A stretch of 64,000 bases of DNA from Numida meleagris. Lineage: Eukaryota; Chordata; Aves; Galliformes; Numididae. The translations under genes and the position numbers were made by a program. This document shows, piece by piece, positions 14,001 through 27,479 of this stretch. The notes below the pieces were generated by a model. The model was not told the origin of the DNA, made no database searches, and saw only the letters and a list, made by a program, of their open reading frames with translations. Location: NCBI RefSeq assembly GCF_002078875.1, contig NC_034424.1, forward strand, positions 4,472,018 through 4,536,017, written 5' to 3'. How positions within the stretch are numbered: position 1 is the stretch's first letter; every line of letters starts with the position of its first letter.

Positions 14001-17000
14001 GCCCTTTGATAGGAAATGTGGTGTTCTGCATTTCTAAAATGGAAAGTTGAATGGAGATCTTGGCTGTCTTTCCCCACCTTTTCCCCTTTCTGCTCTTTGG
14101 ACCATACCAATTCCACATCTGTATGAGCATCCCGTTCCAGCGACATGACACGTCCCTCTGCGTCCTTATAACCGCAGCTTTACAGCCTCAAAAGATGAAT
14201 TGCGTTGGCAAGCAACGCCGACAGCTCTAGTAGTTCTTTCCTTTCCAGCTCCAAGAATGGAAAGAGCCTTCCCCACTTTGATCAGGAAAAGCCTGAGCAA
14301 ACAGACAGGCTTTAGGCATCCCCAGGGGTCGGGGACAGGAGGCGTGCAGCAGGGTTTGTGTGCATGGAGCCTCCTCCTGCTCCCAGCCACACACCCACAG
14401 GCTGGGCTCACACTTGTGCACAATGAGGTAAATGAGCCTGAAGAAAATGTTGTGTGGGGAAGAAATCCTGGCACTTCCCAGCGAGAAATTTGCTTGCTGT
14501 AGAAGCCAGGTGCCTGGAGACTCCTGGAGCCCGTAGCTGTAGCTTTGCTTGCTTGCTGTTCTCACACAAGAAGGAACCACTGCTTCTGCTGAGCTAATTG
14601 CCCTTTTTTAAAAGCAGATCCATCTAATTTCTGCTGAGTGAGCAGAAACTCTCATTAATTTGGAACAGGGAGGGAGGAACGCATAATGAGCAAGGAAGCA
14701 CGGATGAACTCCACGCTCATCCCTGCGGCAAATGAACCTGCACTGAAGCCAGAAGCCCACCATGGGCTGGAGTAAGGTGCAGCCAATGTCTGCAGCTCTG
14801 TGGGATGCTTGTTCCCCACAGCACCCAGGTGTCTGCCTCCCAAGCCCACACCGCCTTTGACTTGGCCATAGTGGAACCAATTCTAGGTTTGCATTTTGGT
14901 GCCTTTGCTTTTTGTTGCTGCGCATGGAGTTTCTATAAGGTGCCAAATAATGGAATCAGGCTGGACGTGACCAGCTTCTTCTGGTACAGGATAGAGGAAA
15001 GTATGTTGTGGTGTATGCACACACATCTCTGAAGGACACTAATGATCTCTGTTGATGTGTACGGTGTAAGAGGACGTAAAGAAAATCTATTGCAGTTCAA
15101 GATGGATGCAATAGAAAAAGGGTTAACACAAGGGTGCAGAAGTGAGGAAGAGGTGTGTGTAAAGCAATGCTAGTCCCTGCAAGTCCAGAAAGAAGGTGTA
15201 CGTTCTATTTAGAGCCTCCAAATCCATTATGAATGTCTCTGGCCATCCAGTATGATCTCTGCACTCCCGTAAGTCCGTGTCGGTGCTTGCTCTGGGATGT
15301 GCTAGCCAGGAAGAAACTTGCAGATGCTGCAACTGCCAAGCGTTGTATTGAGGAAACACCTGGGTTGTGTCTGAATGCGCCCCACGTGCGAGGCAGGGAG
15401 GTCAGATGTTCTGAGGCAAAGCCCTGGATCTGCTCTGAGCTGGTGGCTGGATGCTGCAGAGCACGCTTTGCTTTCCCAGGACAGGGAGCTGGGAGGCAGC
15501 AGGGATCCTCCAAAGCCAGACGAGGTATTTAGCAGAGCAGCCATGATCTCCACACCATTGGTCAAACCCAGGGGAGCACCCAGTTGCTTGGAGAACAGTT
15601 TCCAAGGAGGGGCAAGAGCAGCCCTTGGCAGTGAGCTTGGAGATGGCGGTCCCAGCTTTTGTCACTTCTTTTCCTTACGGAAAACCAGACGTCCAAGCTG
15701 GATTGCTTTGTGGTATTGGGACGCTGAGTTTCCTGCTGATTGCATGTCGGTGTCACTGGAAATGAGGAATCTCACATCATAGGAAAAGCGTTAGAAGATT
15801 GTGAAAGTGATTCTCAGTGTTTTCCAATCAGTCTTACAACTGGGTGGAAAGAAACAGATGGAGAATGGGAGAAGACGGGGAAAGTGTTAGGATATCAAGA
15901 ATATATTTTTGGATGTAGGAAACGCTTTCCTATGTATAGGAAAATGGCTAGGTTCTTGCGGGTGTAAATGTGGAGTGCTTTTGGCAAATCAAGCTGTTGA
16001 AACAATGGCTTTTGTTCTGGGGTCACAGAAATGGAAGCACCTTGAATCAGTCACTTTCAAAACCTTTGTCTTTAATGGGCAGTTTCCTTCTGTGTTTACG
16101 AAGTGAGATGAAGAGCTTTACTTCTATTCTGTTAATGAAAGGTGGTTTTTAAGAGCTTTACAAATAATGAAGGACCCAAAATCTCTTTGTCAAAATGCAG
16201 ATCTGCCTCCAACTTGATGCTAGAGTGGTCGGTTGCTTCCTTTCCCCCCCTCCTCGCTTTCATCCCAATGTAAAATGTTGTTTTAGGTGATGCTCTGCAT
16301 CCAATTTTTCTTTCTCATTTTCCTTGCTATTGTCAAAGCCAATGGATCTGGACATTAGTACGTACTCTCCCTTTGGTTTATCTGAAGCCTATCTTGCTCA
16401 TATTTCAGTCAAGCTTAGTAGAAACTTTCCCCTGTGGAACATGATCATGACTAACCTCAGGGGTTTCAGCTGATATTTGTTTGTTTGAATTTCCCTTGGC
16501 TTCTATGAGCCGGATCCCTGACACAGGGAGGGTGAAGGGTCCTCTAAAGAGAAATCTTTAAAACTTTCCTGATTTTCAAAGGGTCTGTCCTAGAGCGTCT
16601 ATCTGCATTAGCTTCTCCTTGTTCCCTGCCTTCCCTTGCTTCTCGTGGGTCTGTTCTGAAAAAGGACTGTGCAGATAGAAAACAGTAATATATATTTTAA
16701 AAGAGCAAGTCTTTCTATGACATCTGAGCTGGAGGGATGTATGGTAAATTCTTGCAGAGCAGGCGCTGTAACAGCTCTGCTTACTGAGCAGCAAGCCATG
16801 AGCTGGTTCAGCTCCCTTGGTCTTGTCTGTCCTGGATGCTGAAAGGCTCATGGAACTCCATCCTCCGCTCAGAACCCCAGCACAGCCCGTTGTGTTTGAG
16901 GAAGATAAAAGCAGCCAGCAACCTACCTTGAGGAATTACCCCCAAACAACCAAGCTTATGTAACTTGAAACGTTATTTTAAGATCTCTTCTGAGCAAGGT

Positions 17001-17522
17001 GTTCCAGCCAGCAAGCAGAGCAAAGGGTGTGAAAGTGTGCTACAACTCCAGCTGGTCACTGAATCCAAGCCTGATTTTTCAGTGTCCCAGCATGGGATAT
17101 CCCATGGCATTGGGATGTGGGATGCTGGCTGAGCAGTGCTGGTTGAGCTGCTCCTGCTGCCTGAGCTGGTGTCCACAGGGCGATGCTTGGCAGTGCCACC
17201 TTGGGGATGGCCCCGGGTTACAATATCACAATGAAGCTGATAGATTTGAGGCTCCTTTCTTTGCCTTCTGGCTTCGGTCTTTTAGTGGCCGTCTTTTAAA
17301 ATATCTTGCTCATTTTTTTCTTCTAGACATACAAATTGCTACCCCTGCATTGTTCGTTCCCTCTTTGAATGAGAAAAGGATACTCACAATCCCAAGGCCT
17401 TACAAGTGTACGATAATAATTGCACACTTCTGAGGCAGCAGTAGAGTTGCTGATCCTTAACCCCTGCCCTACAGCCACCACTCCCCATATGAGAAGGCAC
17501 CAGGACAAAACCAAGCAGTGAT

Positions 17523-17643
17523 CACAGAATCATTAAGGTTGGAAGAGACCTCTCAGATCCCCAACCCACTCCACCATGCCCACTGACCCTGTCCCTCAGT
17601 GCCACATCTCCATGGTTCTGGAACACCTCTGGGACGGTGACCT
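17523..17643 (-). mobile_element. CR1 3'-end fragment
   Basis: It starts CACAGAATCATTAAGGTTGG and runs through CAACCCACTCCACCATGCCC to GGGACGGTGAC. It is an old, short reverse-strand copy. Confidence 0.85.
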
Positions 17644-20600
17644 GCAGATATAGGTGACCTCAGTTCTTAGCACCCTTGGCACTAAAAATCACAGCAGCTT
17701 GGGGTTTTGTCCTCTTCCTTGCATTGCTCCTCTGCTCCAGGCACGTGGTGCTGGGGAGTCCTGCAGCCTCGCTCAGGCCATGCTGGGAAGTTGTAGGTGC
17801 TGGCTGATGCAGAGCCCGACAAAACTGGTTGCTTGTGGTTCATACAGCCCATAGTCTGCTGCTTACTTCCAGCAGCATGCTCTCCCTGCAGAGCATGCCA
17901 TATTATTTACATTTCTGTTCTTCTCTGGCACAAAGAACAAAAGCCTGCTGGTATGGATGGGTGAGAATGCATAACTTCGTTATTAGAATTGGAACTACTT
18001 CTGCTTGGACTTTTGTATTGGAAATAGCATCCAGTGATTAATCTAGTCCTGGCTTTGTTCGTTTTATGACAAAAAGGATTGGCTCTTGGAGGACTTCCTG
18101 CTTTTTTGAGGGACTTTGCAAGGTTGATTGATCTGCAGTAATAGTAGTGAAGTCACCTGAGTCTATAGTGACCAGATGGAGATAAGGAAGTTCTTGCTAG
18201 GGGTAGCTGCTGAAGATGTCGGATGCCAAAACTGCAAACTGTGGGCTCCACAGTCAGCTTGGACCTGAACGTCCTCTTTGTTTGGCTGAACAAAAACCAG
18301 ATAAACAGAGCACTGAAGGCAATTAGCTTTGTTTGCTTGCCTTTGTCCCCCCTCTACCAAATCATTGCAAAATTAGGAGTAATGCCAATAAATTCTGTAG
18401 CTATTCAGTGGACTAAAGCTGGTGCACAGGAGATGAGAAACAAATAAGTATAGTACTTCTGTTTTCAATAACCAGCCCCTTCAGATTTAGCTTTTATCCC
18501 GTTTTCTTTCTCTGCTGCAGACTGAAGGAGGTTTCTGAGATCCCTCTTGTAACGGAGAGCACCAAGCTGAGCTGCAGCCACGCACGCAGGGCTGGTGCCA
18601 CGCGCACCCTGGCCAGGTGCGAACCATGGGTGTGAAGCACGCTCCCACCAGCAGCTGTTTACTCCCACGGGCTCTAAAGGTTGTGCTGCAGTTTTTTGTT
18701 ATGTTTTCACGTGACTGCTCCCACTCCGGTCTTAATGAGGGCTTTGTGGCGCAGCCTGTTGTTGTTTGGAAAGGGCAGTGCTGCAGGAACGCAGCTCCGT
18801 GACCGCAGTGACGGGTTTGCGGGGCCTCTGTACCACCTGGGCTGCTTTGCCCTGCCTCCTCCACCCCTCAGAAACATCTCAGGGTTTGGGGGGAGAAAGA
18901 TGGGGACTTCCCATGCTGATGAAATGAGGTTGCTCCATGGGTGGTTCAGTTCTGGCAGCTCAGTGCTTTATCTCCCCAGCTCTTTGTGACAACGGTCAGA
19001 TCCTTGCAAGGCTTGCACCTCATCTCCTGGCTTATCCACGCTGCTCCCTACCTCTCCGAGGCCGTGTTCTTGGTCAGCGGGGCTCTATGTTAGCTGCATG
19101 CCTGGCCAGTGCCACATGGCAACGCTCCATCTATGCTCAGCAGCCTCCTGAGGCTCCCTGGGAACAGCCTGCTGATGCTTCACCTTCTCTAACCCTTTTA
19201 GCATCGCCTTAGACATACGGGCTTTGATGTGACTGCAGCTGTTGGCGGCCTGGAGTCTGCCCAGAGGGCAGTGAGCTGCCCACAAGCACTGCTCCTTCAG
19301 GGTCTGCCAGCACAGCCAGTGAGCAAATGGGGCTGGGGCTGGGGCTGGGGCTGAGCAGTGCTGACATCTGCCCCTTCCCAGGGTCACACCTCCAACTGCA
19401 AAGCTGGAAGCTGCCTCCCTCCCTTCCAGACCATTCTCACCGGCACCCAGGGAGAATGGGATGCTCGCAGCAAGGATGTGCTGAGCACCAATGGTGCAGA
19501 GCACAGCTACTGCTCTCAGCACGTAGAGAAGCTCTTCAAGACTTAACTGGGGCAGAGGCATATGAAACAGCTAATGTACAACCCAGCTCACACCAAGCCC
19601 AGCCCAAACACGCCAGGTCAATGCTGCCAGTGGGCTGGTTCCCTTGGGTTGTGCAGGAGCAAGGCACGTCTTCGTGCTGGTGCACTCCTGAGCTGTCCTT
19701 GGCTGGGGCTGATGTCGGTTTGCTACCTTCACTTGGTGTGGTTATTTCTGGCCAAGAGAAGATGAAACTTGCAGTGGGTGTTTGCTATGTCAATAACTAT
19801 AATTAAGCATTTGTGGTTCTCTTGCAAACTCTGGAAACTATAATTTTCAGCATAGTCCCCTCCTAGCATTGCTATGGGGAGAGGGTGGTCTTTGTAGGAC
19901 TGAAAAAAAATTAAAAAGTCATAGCTAGAAAATAAAATGCTGATCGGTGCTGTTTAGAAGTACATTAATTCAGTGTTATTTCTCCTTTAAAGAAGGAGGA
20001 GAATAGAAAGCTTGCCATCTCTCACTATCTTCCAAATACTTCAGGGAAAGTTTCACAGACAAACTAGTTTGTTCCTGTTGTCTAATAACGGCGTGTCAGG
20101 GAAAAAAAAAAATTAAAAACAGCTCAAGATGAAGAGAGAAACTTTCTTTTCTCCACGAGGTCCCTTTGCTGACCACGTGTAGGGCAGGGGTGCAGTCTGC
20201 AGCATTGCTGAGTGCAGGATGAGAGGGGAAGCTCCATGTGCTCGTGGCTCGGTGGAGCAGGAGTCCCACGTTCTTCTCCTCTTTCAGAATTGTACCTTTA
20301 AGTATCTGGGGCTCTCTGTGCATCCAGCTGGTGAATTAGGGAAAACCGTGTGGGTGGTGATGAGTTAGGGCTCACGTTAATAATCGCCAAGCGCTTTTAG
20401 GATGCGATGATGAAAGGCGTGCCGGGCGCATCAAAGCGTTTTGTTGCACTCCCGCCCTATTCACTGCACGTTTGCTGGGGAGGGCTGGCCCGGTGCCCTG
20501 TGCTTGTTGCTCTGAGGTGAGAACCATGCTGCCCACATCAGTAGGTGCCCAGGGCTGCACTTGCCCCGTAGCAGCGGGGCCATCACGCGTGTGCCAGCCC

Positions 20601-20804
20601 TGCAGAGCGCCGTGCCTCTCTCCAAGCCTTGGTGCTTATTCAGGGCTTTGGAGATGCAAAATGCTAAGTAGTCTCTCGTATTCCATTCTGCTGATTAATG
20701 AAAAGTCTTGCAGCGTGTTTTGGTCTGGCTCGTGAGCTAAACGTGCGATTTGGTGGGAAAAGAGCCCTAATCAGTTCTGTTTGGGGGAGACAGTCTTAAT
20801 GGAG
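17644..20804. other. Intergenic, no gene recognised
   Basis: It contains the (GGGGCT)4 repeat. Open frames of up to 159 codons around 19.1-19.8 kb overlap each other on both strands and show no domain. Confidence 0.6.
19329..19352 (+). repeat. (GGGGCT)4 hexamer repeat
   Basis: Four perfect copies of GGGGCT in intergenic DNA. It has four G-runs on the + strand, so it fits the pattern for a G-quadruplex. Confidence 0.95.
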
Positions 20805-20917
20805 TCATAGAATTAGCAAGGTTGGAAAAGAGCTACAAGATCATCCAGTCCAACCATCCACCTCCCACCAATATAACCCCACTAAACCAACACAACCGAC
20901 CCAACACAACGTCTAAA
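20805..20917 (-). mobile_element. CR1 3'-end fragment
   Basis: It starts TCATAGAATTAGCAAGGTTG and includes AAGATCATCCAGTCCAACCA. It lies 50 bp before another CR1 copy of a different type. Confidence 0.85.
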
Positions 20918-20968
20918 TGTTAAGATACGCTGAGATTAAAAGTTGCCCTTTCAAATATAGACAAGAAA

Positions 20969-21125
20969 TCATAGAATCATAGAATGGTTTGGGTTGGAAG
21001 GGGCATTTAAAATCATCTAGTTCCAGCCCCCTGCTATAGGCAGCGACACCTCCCACCAGACCAGGTTGCACACAGCCCCATCCAGCCTGGCCTCGTGTGC
21101 TTCCAGGGAGGGGGCATCCACCCCT
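20969..21125 (-). mobile_element. CR1 3'-end fragment, second subfamily
   Basis: It starts TCATAGAATCATAGAATGGT and then TTGGGTTGGAAGGGGCATTT, with CATCCAGCCTGGCCTCGTGT near the end. The wording differs from the neighbour at 20805, so the two are separate insertions of different CR1 subfamilies. Confidence 0.9.
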
Positions 21126-23507
21126 CGCGTTAACAGCATTTTAATGAGAGCTCATAATAAAGAAATGGCAGAGAAAAGCAATGCGAGAGGAGAAAGGCAG
21201 GTGTCCGGCTGCCTGTGAAGCAAGATGGCACTGATAAAGCATACAGTTGGTCCGTGTCTGAAGAAAACGTTGAAGCACAGTGAGTTTGCCAGTGGAAATG
21301 TTTGCTGATGACACGCGAATGAGATGTTCCATATGAAGAGGGATTTGACTGTTTTCTGAGGAACCGGAGAGTAAACAGTGTTTCTTTCTTGGTTTTTGGA
21401 GTGTAAACCTTGACCCCCATCTAACCCGGGTCAGTGACAAGACTTCTTCAGTGCCAGAGATTGCGGGGAAATGGGAAACAGGCTTAAAAATGCCTCAGCT
21501 GGGTCTGTACAACAGCCCCTCTATGTGATGGTGCTGGGCAGTGTGATGGAGGACCTGCCCCTTGGCTGTGCTTCTCAAATATTGAAGAGCCAAATTCTCC
21601 GTGCTACGATGCGAGCGTAGACTGCAGCTGAGATTTGTTGCAGCTGCATTGCTCTGTCTGTGAGCAGAGGAAACGCTGCGCTGTGACTGAAGCTGCCCAT
21701 GCAACCCCCATCCATCTGCCTCTGGGAAGTGGCAGAAGTTGCCCTACTTGGATGGAGACAGTTCACCAAAAACTCCCTGTGTTTGTCTCCATGATAGGCT
21801 CTGTAATGTGAAGTCCAAGTGGCTTTACTGCCATTCGCTCCTTCATGACATGTATTTTCTTCTCAAGGCACAGAGAAGGAGTTGATGAGCATTTGCAGTA
21901 TCTGTGTGTGTGTTTCTGTTTGCACGCAGACACAGTCTGCTCCCAGTTCCCCCACACGGTGAATGGGGGATGCTCAGTCGCCCTCGTGGCACCCTGACCA
22001 CTTCTATTTGACAAAGAACGAGTCTGGCAGTTTACATCCTCTTAAGCAGCGCTGGGAAGGCGGATAACACTGCCCTACAACAACTGCTCCAGGGAAGTCC
22101 TCGAGCAGCACAGTGAGATGCATCCCGGTGAGTCTCTGTGCTGTAAAGACCTGAGGCGTACACCAATGGGATCGGGGTACCTGATGCCCCTGCTCTCCCT
22201 CCTATAAGGGGATTAAAGAATGATGCAGAGCACACAAGTGCTGCAGCCCCAGTGTAGCTGAGCCTGCGCCCATCGGTGGAAGCACACAAAGGCTTCTGAG
22301 CTTCAGGTCCTTACTGGCAGATCCCACTGTGAAGCTGCTCTGTTGCTTTCCACGCACTCCAGTTCCATTCAAATGGCAACGGGAAGGGGGAAGAAATCTC
22401 CCAAGCTCCAAAAACAAACAAGCAAACAAACAAAAATCCCCTTCCATGAAACCCATTTCAATCACTGCATTTTATTTTCCTCTCCTCCGGGGAGGAGGGG
22501 ATTCATTTCACCCGTGGGTGTACAAATATTGACTCGTTTTTTTTTTTTTTTTCTTTTGGAATTGGAGGAGCCAAGACACAACCAGGTCTCTTATTAGTTC
22601 TTACTCAAACATAAGTAAATACAGTCTTCCTGCAGTGGCTCCAGTTTGGAGAGCTGTACCATACGCTATCATTAGTGAAGTGGGGAGAGAGCAAGACTTG
22701 CAGATGTGAAGAAGTGTGTTTGCTGGAAGAAAAGGAGCCTATTAGCTTTGAAGCAGGTCTGTACACACTCAGTTAATGTAGTATGTCAGAAGATAACTCC
22801 TCTGTGAAAACGGGCTGTGTTTCTGCTTTGTGTGTTAACCATTCAAGAGCAGTATGAAGAAATCTCGTATTGTTCTGCTCGAAATGGCACAGATTGCATT
22901 TCAGTCGGTGCAGCTAAAGTGCTAGGAATTGTCTGCTGTGCTCCAGAAGATGTATTTGAATTGCATGTTTAATCAGCAGGTTTTTTCACCTGGCCCTTTT
23001 CAGCCAGATGAAGCTAAACCGTCTCTAATGAGCTGTGCATCTGGCTGGTGGCGGGTTGTGGTGGATGTAAAAGCTGGTCGGGAAATAGATTTACACTCCT
23101 TCCTGCAGGAGAGCCTGCTGCCAACTGCACGGTACAGTAATAACAGTTCACTGGCAGTGCTTCGTGTCCAAAGGTCTTAAACATCGTTGCACATAAAAAG
23201 ATCTCTATCACAAGCTCCACTCTAGAGACAGGAAAGTACTGGCACAAAAGCAATGGCCCGCAGAGCAGCAGGATCGTGCAAACCGAACCTAAGCCCTGCT
23301 GGGATCTGGCTTAGCAGCCCTGTGTTGGCCATGGCTGCTTCCAGGCCCAAGCAGCTGCCAGGCAGCAAGGTGCCCACTCCTCCTCCCCAGCCACCTGCAG
23401 CACTGTGCATCAGAAGCAGCAGAACACTGCAGTGAGTAACCGGCTGCGGAAATAGCTGAGTAGAGTGCAGGAAGCAGTGTCATTGCAGCGTGTTTTAGCT
23501 TAGACTG
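21126..23507. other. Intergenic, no gene recognised
   Basis: Nothing recognised apart from a T-run near 22539. Confidence 0.6.
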
Positions 23508-23775
23508 TAGAATCATAGAATTGTTTGAGTTGGAAGGGGCCCCTGAAGGCCATCTGGTGCAGCTCCTTGCAATGGACGGGGACACCCACAGCTCCACCAG
23601 TGCTCAGAGCCCCGTCCAGCTCAGACCTTGGGTGTCTCCAGGGATGGGACATCCACCATCTCTCTAAGCAACCTGTGCCAGTGCCTCACTACCCTTACCA
23701 GATATAAGGAAGAAGTTTTTTACAATCTCAACCTCCCCACTTCTAGCTTGAAACCATTTCCCCTTGTCCTATCAA
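23508..23775 (-). mobile_element. CR1 3'-end fragment
   Basis: It starts TAGAATCATAGAATTGTTTG, includes GGCCATCTGGTGCAGCTCCT, and ends at AACCATTTCCCCTTGTCCTA. It is about 270 bp and in reverse orientation. Confidence 0.9.
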
Positions 23776-23962
23776 GATGAAGTTAAGCAATTCCTTGGTC
23801 TGGCTGATTTGTGTCTTGAAGTCACTCTACACACAAATCACGTTGCAGTTGTGTTGGTGCTGATACTTCAGAATTTAGTGGAGTACAAGATTTCCTTAAC
23901 GTAACGTGTGTGTGCACGTGTCAGGAGGTATCTCCTCCTTGTCCCAGCTGAAGGAGTTTCTT

Positions 23963-24160
23963 TCATAGAACCATTTAAATTTGGAAAAGACCTCTAAGAT
24001 CATCCAGTCCAGCCATCCACCTACCACCAGCGTTGCCCATAAACTATGTCCATGAGAACCACACATGCCCTTTCCTTAAGCACCTCCAGGGACGGTGCCT
24101 CCACCACCCCCTGGGCAGCCTGTGCTCTCCTTCTGAGAAGTTCTTCTTCCTAATATACAA
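23963..24160 (-). mobile_element. CR1 3'-end fragment
   Basis: It starts TCATAGAACCATTTAAATTT and includes AAGATCATCCAGTCCAGCCA and AGCACCTCCAGGGACGGTGC. It lies about 190 bp after the previous copy in the same orientation but belongs to a different subfamily. Confidence 0.9.
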
Positions 24161-27100
24161 GGTGAGACCAGTGTCTTTGGTGAGCCCAGTGCAGGCTGGA
24201 GTCATAGAGCTGCTCATCCCAGCTCTACCTAGTTTACCTTTCCTTTATTATACCCCATATTATCATTTCCACTTTAATTTCTTCCAGTTACGAGGCAGGT
24301 GTGATTTCCCTCTCACCAGCACGCTGCTCCCACAGCCTGCCCAGCACCAGGACACAGGCATTGTCCTTTCCACAGCAGCCAGAACTGACTTTTTCCCACT
24401 TCCAGCATCAAATCAAACCCCAAAAAGGCGCCATGTTCAACTTGTTAAGAACAAACAAAACCAAACCGCGTTTATTCCCATTTTGTTTAAAATATTATTG
24501 CCCTTAAACATCGTGCCACGCCAGAAGGTTGGTTTGGCTTTTTGTAAGCTCTTCTTCCTTTCTCCTCCCTCTTGAAACTACTGAGAATCCAGCTGAAGTT
24601 TTCAACACCAGTTTGCAGCCCCTGTCACAGCACCGTGCCGGTGCAGCCGTCCTCAATGTGCAGGAAGTGGTGCAGACCAGCAGGTTCTTTGAAGCTCTGG
24701 GCTCGTGTTCATCCTTGCCACAGGAGAAGGCGCTCTCAGGGCGGTTCTGTTTCACAAAGAAAAGATGTTCTGTTCCTTTAGAGAACGACAGCGTTACCCG
24801 ACCTGCCCAGCTCAGCACGCGCCCACCCCCACTGCCCCAGCAGGGTCCTCTGGTGCAGCACTGGGGAAAATGTTGGTGCTTGCTGATGCATTGCGGTGCT
24901 TGACTAGCAAACCTGCCGACTGTGGGAGAACTGCTGCCCCGTGTGCAGTGCCCCAGCATTGGTTTGGATGATGGGCTGGGTTTTGGGTTCTTTTTCTGCA
25001 GTGGAAGAGGGAAACTGGCTTTGGTTATCTGTTGTGCGGTGCAAAATGTAGCACTGGATCACCACCCGGTGCCAAACGCAGCAGAACGGCCTGGGCTGGT
25101 GCTTAGACCTGGGGATGCTGCTCACAGCTGCTGAGTGCTGCTGACTTGTATTTTCCAGCAGCGCCAGCAACTGAACTGTCCCTGAAACAGAGCTTGACTG
25201 CATTCAGGGCTGGAACAGAGGGACAAATGAGGGAGATAGAAAGGGATGTTACCAAAACCAGACAGCCTTTGCCTGGTATCTTAAATGTTGCTCACAGTCT
25301 AGGAGATGTAATATCTTCATGCCTAAAGTGCTGCTCTGCTGTGGCTTAGCAGTCGGCCTGATACCTCTCATCTGTAGCAGCAGCAGAGCCCACAGCATTG
25401 CAGCCATCCTGTACAGCTGCAGTTCCCTAGCTATCTATCTTTAGAGAAACATACAGCAGAATTGTGACCAGCAGACAGGGTTTCCCTAGGGAGGGTGGGC
25501 TCAGGCTTGCATCGCTGCACTGTGTTTCCCTTCGTTCCAATGGAAGAAGGCTCCGTGTAATGATTAACAGCGGTTCCGAGCTCTTGGGCAGCCCGGTGTG
25601 ATACGGTGCAGCTGCAAAGCACTGCGAGAGCCGCCCTTGCCAGAAGTGGCATCCCCGCAGCACCGGTCAAGAGACAAAAGCCTTTAGTGTTCCCCCAAAA
25701 GAATTTAAAACATTTTACATCAAACGGCTGCAGAAGTTCAAACATGTCACCGCCGGCCTGTGGCACGGGCTGGGATGGGAGGGGGAGGACAGAGCAGGGC
25801 AGCGCATGGGTTGCACAAACGAGTTTTGAGCTCTCCATACAGCTCCTGCGTGGCTGATACTCTCCATGTGAGGAACAAGAAATGGAACACCCAACGGTTT
25901 GGCGTCACAAAACAGAAGTCAAACAGCGGCGCCGAAAATCAGAGCAGCGCTGCGCGATGTCGGCACCTCCCGCAGGGTGGGTTCCCTCTGCCCCTGCGCT
26001 CCCAACCAGCTCCAGGTTCAGGGCCCTGAAAGGCCCTTTATCCCCGCTCCCTGTTTGTTCGATCCCTCCCACAAGCTCTTCCTGTGCCTGGATTCACGCT
26101 GCCCGTGCCGCAGCCTCACCTCTGAACGAGGCATTTATCTAAATATACCCAGTGTCCAAAGCAAGTGCTCTGTTCCCGGTGCTATGTGGTTCCGGTGGCA
26201 TCTCCTCCTCCCCTGTACTTTTCTTATTTTGGCTAATTAAACTAGAACAGCCACTTTTTTTTTTTAATTTCATTGCTGCGCCAATTTGCCTCAGTTTATT
26301 TAGTATTTTAAAGCAGCTTCTATTTAAATATGGAAGGGAAGAAAAATAAATCCACTAAATATACTTCTATTCAGAGCATATGTTGTGGCTTTTCTCTTTT
26401 TGGAGAATGAGGTCTGATTTCTGAACCTGAATCCACTTGGCACTACTCTTGGCTTCAGCGACATTGGGTTTCCTTTTGTTTTAAACCCCTTCCCTTTTCC
26501 CAACTGCTGCTCTTTGCTGGTGTCTGCGCGCTAGCAAAGCCCTCCTGTGTCTGTTTGGATTGAAGCTGCTCATCTGAGCAAAGCGAAGGGCGTCCATCAA
26601 TATCGGTGTTGCTTTTGGTCTCATCTTTGCAAAGAGCTGTAGCACTCCTCCTGCTTTCCTCTCTGTCCCTTGTTCCGGGAAGATGGGCCTGGATCTCCTC
26701 TGGATAGCCTGGCTCGTTTAGGGGCAAGAGAGGTGATTAAATACTCATTGGTTTTGGAAGAGGTGGGAAAGAGCAGCAGGCTGCACGGTGTAGACAACAG
26801 CACACATCTCTTTCTTGATTCTGCCCACTTCTTTGCGAGGTTATAGGCTTTTTTATCGCTTAAAGCTTTAACTTAAACACTTAGACTTGGCTAGAATGCA
26901 TTTCTGAGCAAAGAATGCGTGACTGAGAAACATGCAAGAAACAGCTGGGGAAAACATAGCTGAGAAAATAGAAACTTCAACGAGCGTGTGACTGCTTCTT
27001 GTCGCCAAAGTCACCGTGTCCAGAGCTGCTCTGGGTGGGCTGGGTGAGCACTCAGGGTTCATGTACAGGAGCTCCCTATGGGGACATGGATGTGGACTTG

Positions 27101-27479
27101 GCCTCTCGCTTCTGGACGGGTTCCCTGGAAGAAAGCAGGCCACGAGGATGCTGCTTATTTACCCCGCTCGTAAGGCTGCTTATTTCAAATTCCGTGGTGC
27201 TCTATTGTTGTTACTTAAAGCTTCATCTATTCGAGCAAGAAAGCGAAATGCAGATGTTTCAGAGCAAAGGTATGAATAAAATCTCATGCCTATAGAAACT
27301 GGGAGATGCAAAACCACAGCCCCTGCGTGCAAGCACGGCTCAGCCAAACGCACATATTAGAGAGGAGAAGCCCTCAGCACGCATGGTAACAGAAGACGTC
27401 ATGTGTGCGGGAGGTCTGATTGATGGTGGAAACCGTAGCCCTTGGCCGCGTTCTGAGGTCACTTTTTTGATGAAACCCG
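24161..27479. other. Intergenic, upstream flank of the CpG-rich block
   Basis: No gene or CR1 copy. A T-run lies near 26251. GC content rises gradually towards the right, and distal promoter elements could lie here, but none can be named. Confidence 0.6.

Larger units (their letters stand above)
6361..17522. other. Intergenic, no gene recognised
   Basis: Eleven kilobases without a CR1 copy, coding exon or RNA gene that I recognise. It contains the poly-G run at 9184, the poly-T run at 11050 and T/A runs near 8.03-8.08 kb. Confidence 0.6.
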
